Source: JBAXGW01 sp037139195 (GTDB lineage: Bacteria; Bacteroidota; Bacteroidia; Bacteroidales; JAHJDW01). From it: a DNA stretch of 64,000 nt. The position numbers and the translations under genes were made by a program. Positions 17,482-25,571 of this stretch are shown here, one piece after another; position 1 is the stretch's first letter, and the number at the start of each line of letters is the position of its first letter. Under the pieces are notes generated by a model, which was not told where the DNA came from, searched no databases, and saw nothing but the letters and a program-made list of their open reading frames with translations. The stretch covers positions 1 to 64,000 of the forward strand of contig JBAXGW010000012.1 of NCBI GenBank assembly GCA_037139195.1. Direction: 5' to 3'.

Positions 17482-18813
17482 ATGAGAGAGTCGAAATATA
17501 CTATCTTTTCTAAGATCAAGAATTCTGATGAATATTTTTTAATAAATATCTTGACAGGAAATGCCGATATTCTTGATGCTTCGCATGCCGATAAATATAC
17601 TCAATTAGCGAGCGGAATTGAAGGCTCAAATGATGAATTTAAAAGTGAATTGATAGAAAAAAAATATTTTATTTCAGAAATAGAGGAACAGCGACTTTAT
17701 AAATCAAAATATCTTGATTTTGTTGATTCTCGTGATGACGATGAAGTTCAATTGTTTTTTGTTCCCAATTATTCTTGCAATTTCAATTGTTCATACTGTT
17801 ATCAAGATGAATATAATAACTCCCCAAAAGCTGTTGATGCTGTAGTGATAGATGCGTTTTTCGATTATATAAAATCTGAATTTTCTAATAGAAGAAAGTA
17901 TATAACTATTTTTGGAGGTGAACCATTATTAGATTCTCCAATTCAAAAAACGGCTATTTCGTTTTTGATTTCAAAAGCTAATGATAATAATTTAGAAGTT
18001 TGTTTTGTTACTAATGGCTTTTCTCTTGTTAATTATATTGATATTCTAAAGCAAGCAAAAATAAGGGAAATTCAAGTTACATTGGATGGCACTGCTGATG
18101 TTCATGATAAAAGAAGATTTCTGAAAGGTGGAAATCCTACTTTTGAAAAAATTGTTGAGGGAATTGATGCTTGTTTGGCTAATAATATTCATGTTAATTT
18201 AAGGATGGTTATTGATAAAGAAAATGTTGCGGAATTAAATCATCTTTCGAAATTTGCCATAGATAAAGGCTGGTCTAAAAGTGATTTTTTCAAAACGCAA
18301 GTTGGTAGAAATTATGAGCTTCATCATTGTCAAGAATCGAATGATAGGTTGTTTGATCGACTTTCTTTATTTGAAGAAATCTATAAATTGACAAAAGAAA
18401 ATCCTCATATTTTTGAATTTTATAAACCAGCTTACTCAATTTCAAAATTCTTATTTGAAAATGGAGAGTTGCCAGAACCTCTTTTTGATTCTTGTCCTGC
18501 TTGTAAAACTGAATGGGCTTTTGATTATAATGGAAATATTTTTTCTTGCACAGCCACTGTTGGTAAATTGGAAGAAAAACTAGGAACTTTTTACCCTGAA
18601 AGAACACTTAATAAATCAATGGTAGAGGATTGGGAAAGTAGGGATGTATTGTCAATTGATGAGTGTAAAAACTGTGAAGTTCAATTAGCCTGCGGTGGTG
18701 GTTGTGGTTCTGTTGCTAAAAATAGGACTGGCAAAATTTGTTCCACAGATTGCCGACCAATAAAAGGATTACTAGAAATTGGTATGAGTGCTTATTTTAT
18801 TCAAAACTCGTAA
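17482..18813 (+). CDS. radical SAM/SPASM peptide-maturase-like enzyme
   Basis: 443 residues. The N-terminal ~70 residues (YTIFSKIKNSDEYFLINILTG) form the pre-domain common in peptide maturases. Radical SAM cluster CX3CX2C at C99, C103, C106, then FGGEPLLDS. The C-terminus carries a SPASM set of nine cysteines: C338, C341, C356, C395, C398, C404, C408, C420, C424, expected to hold auxiliary 4Fe-4S clusters. Enzymes with this layout (anaerobic sulfatase maturases, sactionine and other peptide maturases) oxidise or crosslink peptide side chains. No sulfatase gene is near, whereas a 32-residue Cys peptide lies directly upstream, so a peptide substrate is inferred. Confidence 0.8.
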   Translation: MRESKYTIFSKIKNSDEYFLINILTGNADILDASHADKYTQLASGIEGSNDEFKSELIEKKYFISEIEEQRLYKSKYLDFVDSRDDDEVQLFFVPNYSCNFNCSYCYQDEYNNSPKAVDAVVIDAFFDYIKSEFSNRRKYITIFGGEPLLDSPIQKTAISFLISKANDNNLEVCFVTNGFSLVNYIDILKQAKIREIQVTLDGTADVHDKRRFLKGGNPTFEKIVEGIDACLANNIHVNLRMVIDKENVAELNHLSKFAIDKGWSKSDFFKTQVGRNYELHHCQESNDRLFDRLSLFEEIYKLTKENPHIFEFYKPAYSISKFLFENGELPEPLFDSCPACKTEWAFDYNGNIFSCTATVGKLEEKLGTFYPERTLNKSMVEDWESRDVLSIDECKNCEVQLACGGGCGSVAKNRTGKICSTDCRPIKGLLEIGMSAYFIQNS

Positions 18814-18871
18814 TCAAATTAATTAAAATACTTTTAAACTTTAAAACTTTTAACTTCATAAACTTATTAAT

Positions 18872-20137
18872 ATGTTAGAAATTAAATCAGAACAGTTTGA
18901 TAGCGAAGTACTTAATTCAGGCAAAGTGATAGTTGATTTTTATTCTACTGAATGTCCTCCATGCGAAGCGGTTGCACCCAAATTTGAAGGTTTGGCAGAA
19001 ATGTATGGTAACGATATTAAGTTTTTAAAAATATTCCGTCAACAAAATCGTGAATTAGCAGATAAACTAGAAGTTAAATCATCGCCAACGTTGCTGTTTT
19101 TTGATAATGGAAAAGAAGTAGCTACTCGTTTGTCGGGTGGAATAAAGAGGAAAGATATTATTGAACGCTTAAACTCTATGTTGACTAGCACAAGAGTTGA
19201 AGAAATTACTTCGAAGCTAACACCAACAGTATCGGAGTTTGATGTAATTATTATTGGTGCCGGTCCTGCTGGTCTTGCGGCTGGTTTGTATTTAAGTCAG
19301 GCAAAGGTTAATACTGTTATTGTTGATATAGCGCTACCTGGTGGTCAGGTATCTACTACGCATCAAGTTTCTAATTATCCTGGTTTTATAGAGCCGCAAG
19401 CTGGTTATATGTTATCGCATTTTATGTCGGAGCAAACTAAGGCATGGGGAACAACTTATAAAGTTGCAGTTGATGTTTCAAAAATTGATTTAGATAAAAA
19501 GGAAATTGTGATTGATGAATTTGAAACTATAAAGGCGAAAAAAATAATTATTGCAACTGGTACTTCTCCAAACACGACAAATGCAAGTGGCGAAAAAGAA
19601 TTAAAAGGAAAGGGTATTTCTTATTGTGCTACTTGCGATGCTAAATACTATGTGGATAAAGATGTTTTAGTTATTGGTGGTGGAAATTCGGCTGTTGAGG
19701 AAGCTGATTTTATAACTCGCTTTGCTAAAAAAGTTACTCTGGTTCATCAGTTTGATAAGCTTACTGCTAATAAAACTGCACAAGATCGTTTGTTAGCAAA
19801 TGAAAAAGTGAATGTTCTTTTTAATGCCGAGCCTCGCTCTTTTGAATATATTGAAGGAAAGCTAGTTACTGAAGTTGAAAATGTAAAAACAAATGTCCGT
19901 GAACAATTAATTTACGATGGGGTTTTCATTTTTATTGGTATGAAGCCGAATATTGATTTATTCAAAGATAAATTGCAATTGGATAATTGGGGTTATATTA
20001 AAACAAATGAAGATATGCAAACATCGATGCCTGATATTTATGCAGTAGGGGATGTGATTAGTAAGAAATACAGGCAAATAACCACCGCAGTTGCAGATGG
20101 AACAATTGCAGCAATTGCTATTGCAAAGGAGTTGTAG
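18872..20137 (+). CDS. thioredoxin-thioredoxin reductase fusion
   Basis: 421 residues. Residues 1-105 are a thioredoxin with active site C28-P-P-C31 and the cis-Pro segment SSPTLLFF. Residues ~122-421 are a flavoprotein thioredoxin reductase: GAGPAGLAAG (FAD), redox pair C252-A-T-C255, IGGGNSAVEE (NADPH) and AVGDV near the end. It moves electrons from NADPH through FAD and the CATC disulfide to its own CPPC site. Known fusions place thioredoxin at the C-terminus, so the N-terminal order is unusual. CPPC is also rarer than CGPC. Last gene of the cassette; it could keep thiols of the peptide or enzymes reduced. Confidence 0.85.
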   Translation: MLEIKSEQFDSEVLNSGKVIVDFYSTECPPCEAVAPKFEGLAEMYGNDIKFLKIFRQQNRELADKLEVKSSPTLLFFDNGKEVATRLSGGIKRKDIIERLNSMLTSTRVEEITSKLTPTVSEFDVIIIGAGPAGLAAGLYLSQAKVNTVIVDIALPGGQVSTTHQVSNYPGFIEPQAGYMLSHFMSEQTKAWGTTYKVAVDVSKIDLDKKEIVIDEFETIKAKKIIIATGTSPNTTNASGEKELKGKGISYCATCDAKYYVDKDVLVIGGGNSAVEEADFITRFAKKVTLVHQFDKLTANKTAQDRLLANEKVNVLFNAEPRSFEYIEGKLVTEVENVKTNVREQLIYDGVFIFIGMKPNIDLFKDKLQLDNWGYIKTNEDMQTSMPDIYAVGDVISKKYRQITTAVADGTIAAIAIAKEL

Positions 20138-20151
20138 CTGAGTTTAATAAT

Positions 20152-20175
20152 GAAATCGCAGTAATATGCGATTTC
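20152..20175. terminator. hairpin between the thioredoxin fusion and the convergent DUF4421 gene
   Basis: Perfect 9-base arms GAAATCGCA (20152-20160) and TGCGATTTC (20167-20175) with a 6-base loop. No long T-run on either side, so efficiency is uncertain. Confidence 0.6.
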
Positions 20176-20190
20176 TAAAACTTCAATCAT

Positions 20191-21171
20191 CTAAAACCGT
20201 CTTCCGTAAAAAACATTTAGCGTGAAGAAGGTAGATTGAAATCTGATTTCTTTCTCAGGCATCAAATTGGCATCGGTTTCAAAAAGAAATCCAAAAATAT
20301 TTTTGCTTGTATTATATCCGGCTCCAAGTCTTAGATTGAATTTCAGACTTAAAGTGTTATTATAATAATCACTAATTTTAGTGTCGAAATATTTTATGTT
20401 ATAGCCAGGTCCAACAAATATTGAAGGTGTAAAATAGTAGTTTTTCTTTATTACCTTGGTTCTTGTATAGCCAGCCATGACGCCAAAACTGGTGAACGAC
20501 ATCGCTTTCAATCCTTGCATATTTCCAAAATAAGATTCTACCTGACTGGGCAAAAAGCTAGAATCGCCAGTGATATTTACTTTGTTAAAATCGGCTTTAA
20601 TCAAGAAAGATGACGCTGATTTTATTTGCTTTTCTGTTTGTCGATACGCAGCCCTTAATGAATATTCTTTATCATTAAAAACATAAAAAGCATTTAAGCC
20701 AATATCTTCCATTTCTATATCTGGGCGTTGAGGCAAAGCGTCTCCTGAATTCCAATGTGTGATTATATTTTGGGGTTTATCAATGTAGAAGCCTTTGTAT
20801 CTTCTGTAATACGTAGCTGCGCCAATTTTAGGTTGGTATAAGTGGATTTGAAAATCTTGATATGAAGTTGATCCGTAAATGGATTCGTCTTTTGTCGAAT
20901 TGGGAATTTTAACCGAAAGCGATACTACGAAAAACTTATAAGATGCAGCTAGACCAATTGAATATCCTAAATTGGGAATGTAGTATACAACTTTTGATTT
21001 AATAGAGTCGATTGGCGAATTTGGACGCAATGAAAAGCTGGTATTTCGTGATGAAACAAACAGCTTTAATGAATATTTTTTTGCGTATCTGCCTATAAAC
21101 AAGCTGTCAGAAGGAATTGCGCTTGCCGATAAAAGAATTATAAACAAAATACACGTTAATAAATATTTCAT
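20191..21171 (-). CDS. DUF4421 outer-membrane barrel protein
   Basis: 326 residues. Signal peptide ending near residue 18. A repeated amphipathic strand pattern covers the rest, with YIGRYAKKYSLKLFVSSRNTSFSLRPN-like N-terminus, YYRRYKGFYIDKP and a terminal aromatic segment LNVFYGRRF. This is the DUF4421 family of Bacteroidota, presumed outer-membrane barrels of unknown function. Convergent with the thioredoxin fusion, divergent from the OmpA lipoprotein. Confidence 0.75.
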   Translation of the reverse strand: MKYLLTCILFIILLSASAIPSDSLFIGRYAKKYSLKLFVSSRNTSFSLRPNSPIDSIKSKVVYYIPNLGYSIGLAASYKFFVVSLSVKIPNSTKDESIYGSTSYQDFQIHLYQPKIGAATYYRRYKGFYIDKPQNIITHWNSGDALPQRPDIEMEDIGLNAFYVFNDKEYSLRAAYRQTEKQIKSASSFLIKADFNKVNITGDSSFLPSQVESYFGNMQGLKAMSFTSFGVMAGYTRTKVIKKNYYFTPSIFVGPGYNIKYFDTKISDYYNNTLSLKFNLRLGAGYNTSKNIFGFLFETDANLMPEKEIRFQSTFFTLNVFYGRRF

Positions 21172-21223
21172 ATTGCAAATTTAATCGAATAAAATTAATT
21201 AAGCCATCAACATAAAAAATTTA

Positions 21224-21231
21224 TATCTTTG
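21224..21231 (+). promoter_or_regulatory. candidate -7 element for the OmpA-family lipoprotein
   Basis: TATCTTTG, 29 bases before the ATG at 21261. No clear TTTG at the expected distance upstream. Confidence 0.45.
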
Positions 21232-21260
21232 TGAATACAAAATCTCAATAATAGATAATT

Positions 21261-22286
21261 ATGAAGAAAATAAGTTTATTATCAACTTTAGCAATTTTAC
21301 TTTTAATTGGTTTTTCTTGTATTCCTGCACGTCAGTTTGAGGATATGAAGGCTAGTAAAGAAAAATGTGAGCAAGAAAGTTCTCAATTTAAAAGCGAATC
21401 CCAAACATTGAAAACGCAAAATACTGAATTGCAGTCGAATATTGAAACTTTGACTAAACAGTTTAACGGTTTAAAGAATGATACAACCGTAATTGGGACT
21501 TCACTCAGAAGAATGACTGTAAATTATGACCAATTAAATAAAATTTATGAATTACTGTTGCAAAAATACGAGCAGTTACTTGCTGGCAATGTGGTAGAAA
21601 CTCAAAAAATTACTTCTAAATTAATGCTTACACAAGAAGATTTGCAGAAGAAGGAAGATGAGCTAAAAAGATTACAAAGCGATTTAAATGAAAAAGAAAA
21701 AAATCTATTGCTAATAGATAAAGATTTAAAAACTGCTCAAACAGCTCTGGAAATAAAAAATAAAAAGTTAATAGAGCTAGAAAATATTTTAAAACGACAA
21801 GATTCTGTTGTTTTAGCTTTACGTAAGAAAGTATCAGATGCTTTAACTGGATTTGAAGGCAAAGGCTTAACTGTAAATACTAAAAATGGCAAAGTATACG
21901 TGCAGCTTGAAGAAAGTTTGTTGTTTGCTTCTGGAAGCTGGGAAGTAGCAATAAAAGGCGTTGATGCATTGAAAAATTTAGCAAATGTTCTTAATACAAA
22001 TCCTGATATTAATATTTTAGTTGAAGGTCATACAGATAATGTACCTTATAAAGGCGCAGGACAAATAAAAGATAATTGGGATTTAAGCGTTGTTAGAGCA
22101 ACATCAATTGTTAAAATACTTTTAAACAATAAAGTTGATCCTAAAAGGCTTATGGCTGCTGGTCGTGGTGAGTTTTTTCCAATTGACAATACTGATACTA
22201 AAGAAGGTAGAGCAAAAAACCGTCGCACCGAAATTATTCTAACACCAAAACTTGACGAATTACTTCAAATTATTGAAAGTAATTAA
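21261..22286 (+). CDS. OmpA-family lipoprotein with coiled coil
   Basis: 341 residues. Lipoprotein signal with lipobox LIGFSC, so the mature protein starts at Cys20. Residues ~30-195 are a long coiled coil rich in Lys, Glu, Gln and Leu. The C-terminal ~120 residues are the OmpA peptidoglycan-binding domain (LFASGSWEV, VEGHTDNVPY, NWDLSVVRAT, AGRGE, KNRRTEI). It probably bridges a membrane and the cell wall. It lies 50 bases before a two-component system, which may share its transcript. Confidence 0.85.
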   Translation: MKKISLLSTLAILLLIGFSCIPARQFEDMKASKEKCEQESSQFKSESQTLKTQNTELQSNIETLTKQFNGLKNDTTVIGTSLRRMTVNYDQLNKIYELLLQKYEQLLAGNVVETQKITSKLMLTQEDLQKKEDELKRLQSDLNEKEKNLLLIDKDLKTAQTALEIKNKKLIELENILKRQDSVVLALRKKVSDALTGFEGKGLTVNTKNGKVYVQLEESLLFASGSWEVAIKGVDALKNLANVLNTNPDINILVEGHTDNVPYKGAGQIKDNWDLSVVRATSIVKILLNNKVDPKRLMAAGRGEFFPIDNTDTKEGRAKNRRTEIILTPKLDELLQIIESN

Positions 22287-22336
22287 TCTGCTTTGGCTTA
22301 ACAAAAATCTAAGATTTTATTTTTAAACATTTTTAA

Positions 22337-23023
22337 ATGAGCGATTTTTCAAAAATACTAGTAATTGAAGATGAGCCTCGCCTCGCTCAAATGCTTAAGC
22401 GTGGGTTAAACGAAAATGATTTTATTGCCGATAATGCTTTTGACGGACAGCAAGGCTTTGATATGTTTAAAAATGGCAATTTTGATGCAATAGTTTTAGA
22501 TATTAATTTGCCTCTAATCAACGGTTTTGAAGTTTGTAAAATGATTCGTGAAATTAATTCCCGAATTCCAATAATTATGCTCACAGCATTTGGAACAACA
22601 AACGATAAACTTACAGGTTTTGATTCAGGTGCTGATGATTATATGGTTAAACCTTTTGAATTTCAAGAGTTATTGGCTCGACTTAGAGTTTTTTTAAAAA
22701 GAAATAGAGAAAACAAAACGCCTGAAGATGTTCTTCAAATAGAAGACCTTGAGATGAATATTACTCGTAAAGAGGTTTTTAGAAGTAATAAAAAGGTTGA
22801 GCTTACTGCCAAAGAGTTTGCTCTTTTAGAATATCTTATTAGAAATAAAAATAGAGTAATTTCCAGAATTGAGCTAGCTGAAAAGGTTTGGGACATTAAT
22901 TTTGATACAGGGACAAACGTTATTGATGTTTATATTAACTATTTGAGAAAAAAGGTGGATAAAAACTTTAAAAAGAAGCTAATTCAAACTATTGTTGGAA
23001 TGGGCTATGTTATAAAGGATTAG
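22337..23023 (+). CDS. OmpR-family response regulator
   Basis: 228 residues. Receiver domain with the acidic pair E11/D12, phospho-acceptor D55 (IVLDINLPL), T/A in LTAFGT and K in YMVKPFEF. C-terminal winged-helix DNA-binding domain (VELTAKEFALLEYLIRNKNRVISR, then VIDVYINYLRKKV and GMGYVIK). It activates or represses transcription when phosphorylated by the kinase 48 bases downstream. Target genes are not visible; the upstream OmpA lipoprotein is one candidate. Confidence 0.9.
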   Translation: MSDFSKILVIEDEPRLAQMLKRGLNENDFIADNAFDGQQGFDMFKNGNFDAIVLDINLPLINGFEVCKMIREINSRIPIIMLTAFGTTNDKLTGFDSGADDYMVKPFEFQELLARLRVFLKRNRENKTPEDVLQIEDLEMNITRKEVFRSNKKVELTAKEFALLEYLIRNKNRVISRIELAEKVWDINFDTGTNVIDVYINYLRKKVDKNFKKKLIQTIVGMGYVIKD

Positions 23024-23071
23024 GCGTTTGTGAAATTAATTAAAAAATCATTTTAACGTTATCTTAAATTA

Positions 23072-24481
23072 ATGAACCCTCTTAAATACCAAATGAATAT
23101 TAGAAGTAAATTGGTATATCAATTTTCTTTAATTGTTACTACTATTCTTATATTATTTTCTCTTGCAATATTTTATTTTTCAGCTACTTATCGTCAAAAT
23201 GATTTTAAAAAAAGGCTAAAGGAACGTGCGTTAACTACCGCAAAATTGTTGATTGGAGTTGAAACAATTGATAAAGAGTTAATTAAAATTATTGATAATA
23301 ATACATTTTCCCTCTATAATGAGCATATTTCCATTTTCAAAAACAAAAATCAATGTATTTATCAAAATTTCGAGAATAGTGCTTTAGAAGTAAATAGTGA
23401 TATTTTAAATGAAATTCAGTTTAAAAAAGAAATATTCAAAGCTGAAAACAGAAAGGAAACACTTGGATTTGTGTATTATGATAAAAAAGATTGCTATCTA
23501 ATAATTATTTCTGCTTTTGATGAGTTTGGGTATGGGAAACTTAAAAATTTGCAAATTGTCTTGCTTATTGGTTTTCTTGTTAGCATTGCTTTTACAATAT
23601 TTGGAGGTTTTATTTATGCCGGAAGAGCTTTGTCCCCAATTTCAAAGGTTGTTAGGCAAGTAGAAAAAATATCAGCATCAAATTTAAATTCTAGGGTTGA
23701 TGCAGGAAATGGAAAAGATGAGTTAGCAAAGTTGTCAATTACCTTCAATGAAATGTTGACTCGACTTGAAACAGCTTTCGATTTACAGAAGAATTTTGTT
23801 TCAAATGCATCACATGAATTGCGAACTCCATTTACTATGATTCTTGGTGAGATTGAACTGACATTAATGAAAGACCGTCAAAAGGAAGATTATGTATCTG
23901 TTTTGAAAACAATTCAGCAAGATATGAAAACCCTCAGCAAACTTTCTGATGATTTGTTCTCGCTGGCACAGGTTAGTTTTGATATTTCGAATTTTAAATT
24001 TGTTAAAATCAGACTCGACGAGCTTCTGCTTCAATCAAGAGAAGATGTTTTGAAAAGAAGAATTAGCAATTCAATAAAAGTTAATTTTATTGGCGTAAAA
24101 GACAATGAAGAAATTTCATCGATTTTTGGTAACGAACAATTAATAAAATCAGCTTTTATCAATATTATTAGTAATGCGTGTAAGTTTTCTAATGGCAATG
24201 AAGTAATTATTGAAATGGAGTCTACGAAAAGAGATATTATTATCAAATTTATCGATAAAGGTATTGGTATTCCAGAAAATGAATTGCAAAATATCTATGA
24301 ACCTTTTTATAGAGCTAAAAACGTTAAAAATATTTCAGGATATGGTTTAGGTTTGCCATTGACCAAGAAAATAATTGATATTCACAAAGGAAAAATATCA
24401 ATAGAATCGGAAGAAGCTATTGGAAGCACTTTTATAATTACTTTCCCAAATACAAATAAAAGAAAAAGTACTTACAAATAA
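23072..24481 (+). CDS. sensor histidine kinase
   Basis: 469 residues. Two membrane segments (about 18-38 and 160-182) flank a ~120-residue extracytoplasmic sensor. HAMP follows, then the HisKA motif NASHELRTPF with phospho-acceptor H248, N-box ISNACKFSNGN, G1 DKGIGIPENEL and G2 GYGLGLPLTKK. It pairs with the OmpR-type regulator just upstream. An ATG 21 bases further in (MNIRSKL) is an equally good start. The 3' end overlaps the convergent PurL-like gene by 10 bases. Confidence 0.88.
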   Translation: MNPLKYQMNIRSKLVYQFSLIVTTILILFSLAIFYFSATYRQNDFKKRLKERALTTAKLLIGVETIDKELIKIIDNNTFSLYNEHISIFKNKNQCIYQNFENSALEVNSDILNEIQFKKEIFKAENRKETLGFVYYDKKDCYLIIISAFDEFGYGKLKNLQIVLLIGFLVSIAFTIFGGFIYAGRALSPISKVVRQVEKISASNLNSRVDAGNGKDELAKLSITFNEMLTRLETAFDLQKNFVSNASHELRTPFTMILGEIELTLMKDRQKEDYVSVLKTIQQDMKTLSKLSDDLFSLAQVSFDISNFKFVKIRLDELLLQSREDVLKRRISNSIKVNFIGVKDNEEISSIFGNEQLIKSAFINIISNACKFSNGNEVIIEMESTKRDIIIKFIDKGIGIPENELQNIYEPFYRAKNVKNISGYGLGLPLTKKIIDIHKGKISIESEEAIGSTFIITFPNTNKRKSTYK

Positions 24482-25401
24482 ATTTGCTTGTAGTCGGCAA
24501 CAAACCCAAACGATTCGTCATCTATTCTAAATTCACCTTTAGTTACGTGCCCTAACATAGTGCATTGAACATTCTGAAATTTAATATAATCAATAAATTC
24601 AGTTTCAAATATAGGATCAACACTTACAAGCACTCTTCCTTGACTTTCGCCAAATAAATATGCATCTGGTCTGATGTCTGAATCTGTTAATACATCGAAT
24701 CCTAATCCGCGATGCATAGCAGATTCCATTAATGAAATAAAAAGTCCGCCTTTAGAAACATTATGAGCTGAAGCAATAAATCCTTTGCGAATGATGTCTC
24801 TTATAACTTTTTGAACTTCAAATTCTTCTTCAATGCTGTAATATTGAGGAGCAGATTCGTTAATTTTATGGTATTGATTGAGATAAATTGATGAATTAAT
24901 GTCTTCAACAGCAGTTCCAATCAAAAATAAATCATGACCTTTTGATTTAAAATCCAATGTCATTTTATATTTGTTGTTTTCAAGCGTTCCAACAACTCCC
25001 AAAATTGAATTCTGACTATTGTTATTTGATGCAGAGTGAAAAGATTCAGTAAATTTTTGATAATCGCTACTATCGGCTATATTCCCTGTGCAATTGATAT
25101 ATGCGGAGCCGTTTAATGTGCCTCCAGAGCAAGCAATGTCTCTAATGGACTCAAAAATACCAATTCTATTTGTTTCAGAATCCTCTGTTGCTATGCCAGT
25201 TCTATTGTTGACTGCAAGTATAATTGATTTATCAGTATTTGCTGTTGGAATCACTAATGCATCCGATGGGCTATCAGAATCTCCAAAAGCATTATTTTTT
25301 TTGTATGAATTTATTTTAGTAATAATGGCATTATTTGATGCAATAAACTTTGCAACTTCTTTCAAACTTTCAGGTTCTTGAACTTTATTTATATCAATCA
25401 T
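24472..25401 (-). CDS. AIR synthase-related protein, C-terminal half of PurL only
   Basis: 309 residues. The whole length aligns in order with the second AIRS module of FGAM synthase (PurL). SPSDALVIPT, RIGIFESIRDIACSGG, ILGVVGTLE, FLIGTAVEDI, FIASAHNVSKGGLFISLMESA and LFGESQGRVLVSV are recognisable. The N-terminal AIRS half and any glutaminase domain are absent, and the Asn/Asp-rich nucleotide site looks eroded (ACSGGTLNGSAYI in place of the usual sequence). It is intact as a reading frame, so either a degenerate paralog with another role or a remnant. Full purine synthesis is unlikely from this gene. Confidence 0.7.
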   Translation of the reverse strand: MIDINKVQEPESLKEVAKFIASNNAIITKINSYKKNNAFGDSDSPSDALVIPTANTDKSIILAVNNRTGIATEDSETNRIGIFESIRDIACSGGTLNGSAYINCTGNIADSSDYQKFTESFHSASNNNSQNSILGVVGTLENNKYKMTLDFKSKGHDLFLIGTAVEDINSSIYLNQYHKINESAPQYYSIEEEFEVQKVIRDIIRKGFIASAHNVSKGGLFISLMESAMHRGLGFDVLTDSDIRPDAYLFGESQGRVLVSVDPIFETEFIDYIKFQNVQCTMLGHVTKGEFRIDDESFGFVADYKQIYL

Positions 25402-25571
25402 GTGCGTGTTTTTAATTTTAGCCGAGCAAATTTACAAACTTATCGTTTTAAACCGTCTTTTATTTATAAACATTTTATTAATATTTATAAAGAATAATTA
25501 GCATTCTTTGTGTTATAATATTGCAGTTTACCAAAAAAACTTGTAGGTTTGAACTCTTAAATCTTTAACGA

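Noticed and set aside
16645..20137. Arsenic-resistance operon
   Set aside because: Apart from an ArsM-like methyltransferase there is no arsR, arsC, acr3 or arsenosugar gene; a radical SAM/SPASM enzyme and a short peptide do not fit.
22301..22320. AAAATC-TAA-GATTTT hairpin as terminator between the OmpA lipoprotein and the response regulator
   Set aside because: Six weak A-T rich pairs with a 3-base loop; not stable enough to separate the genes.
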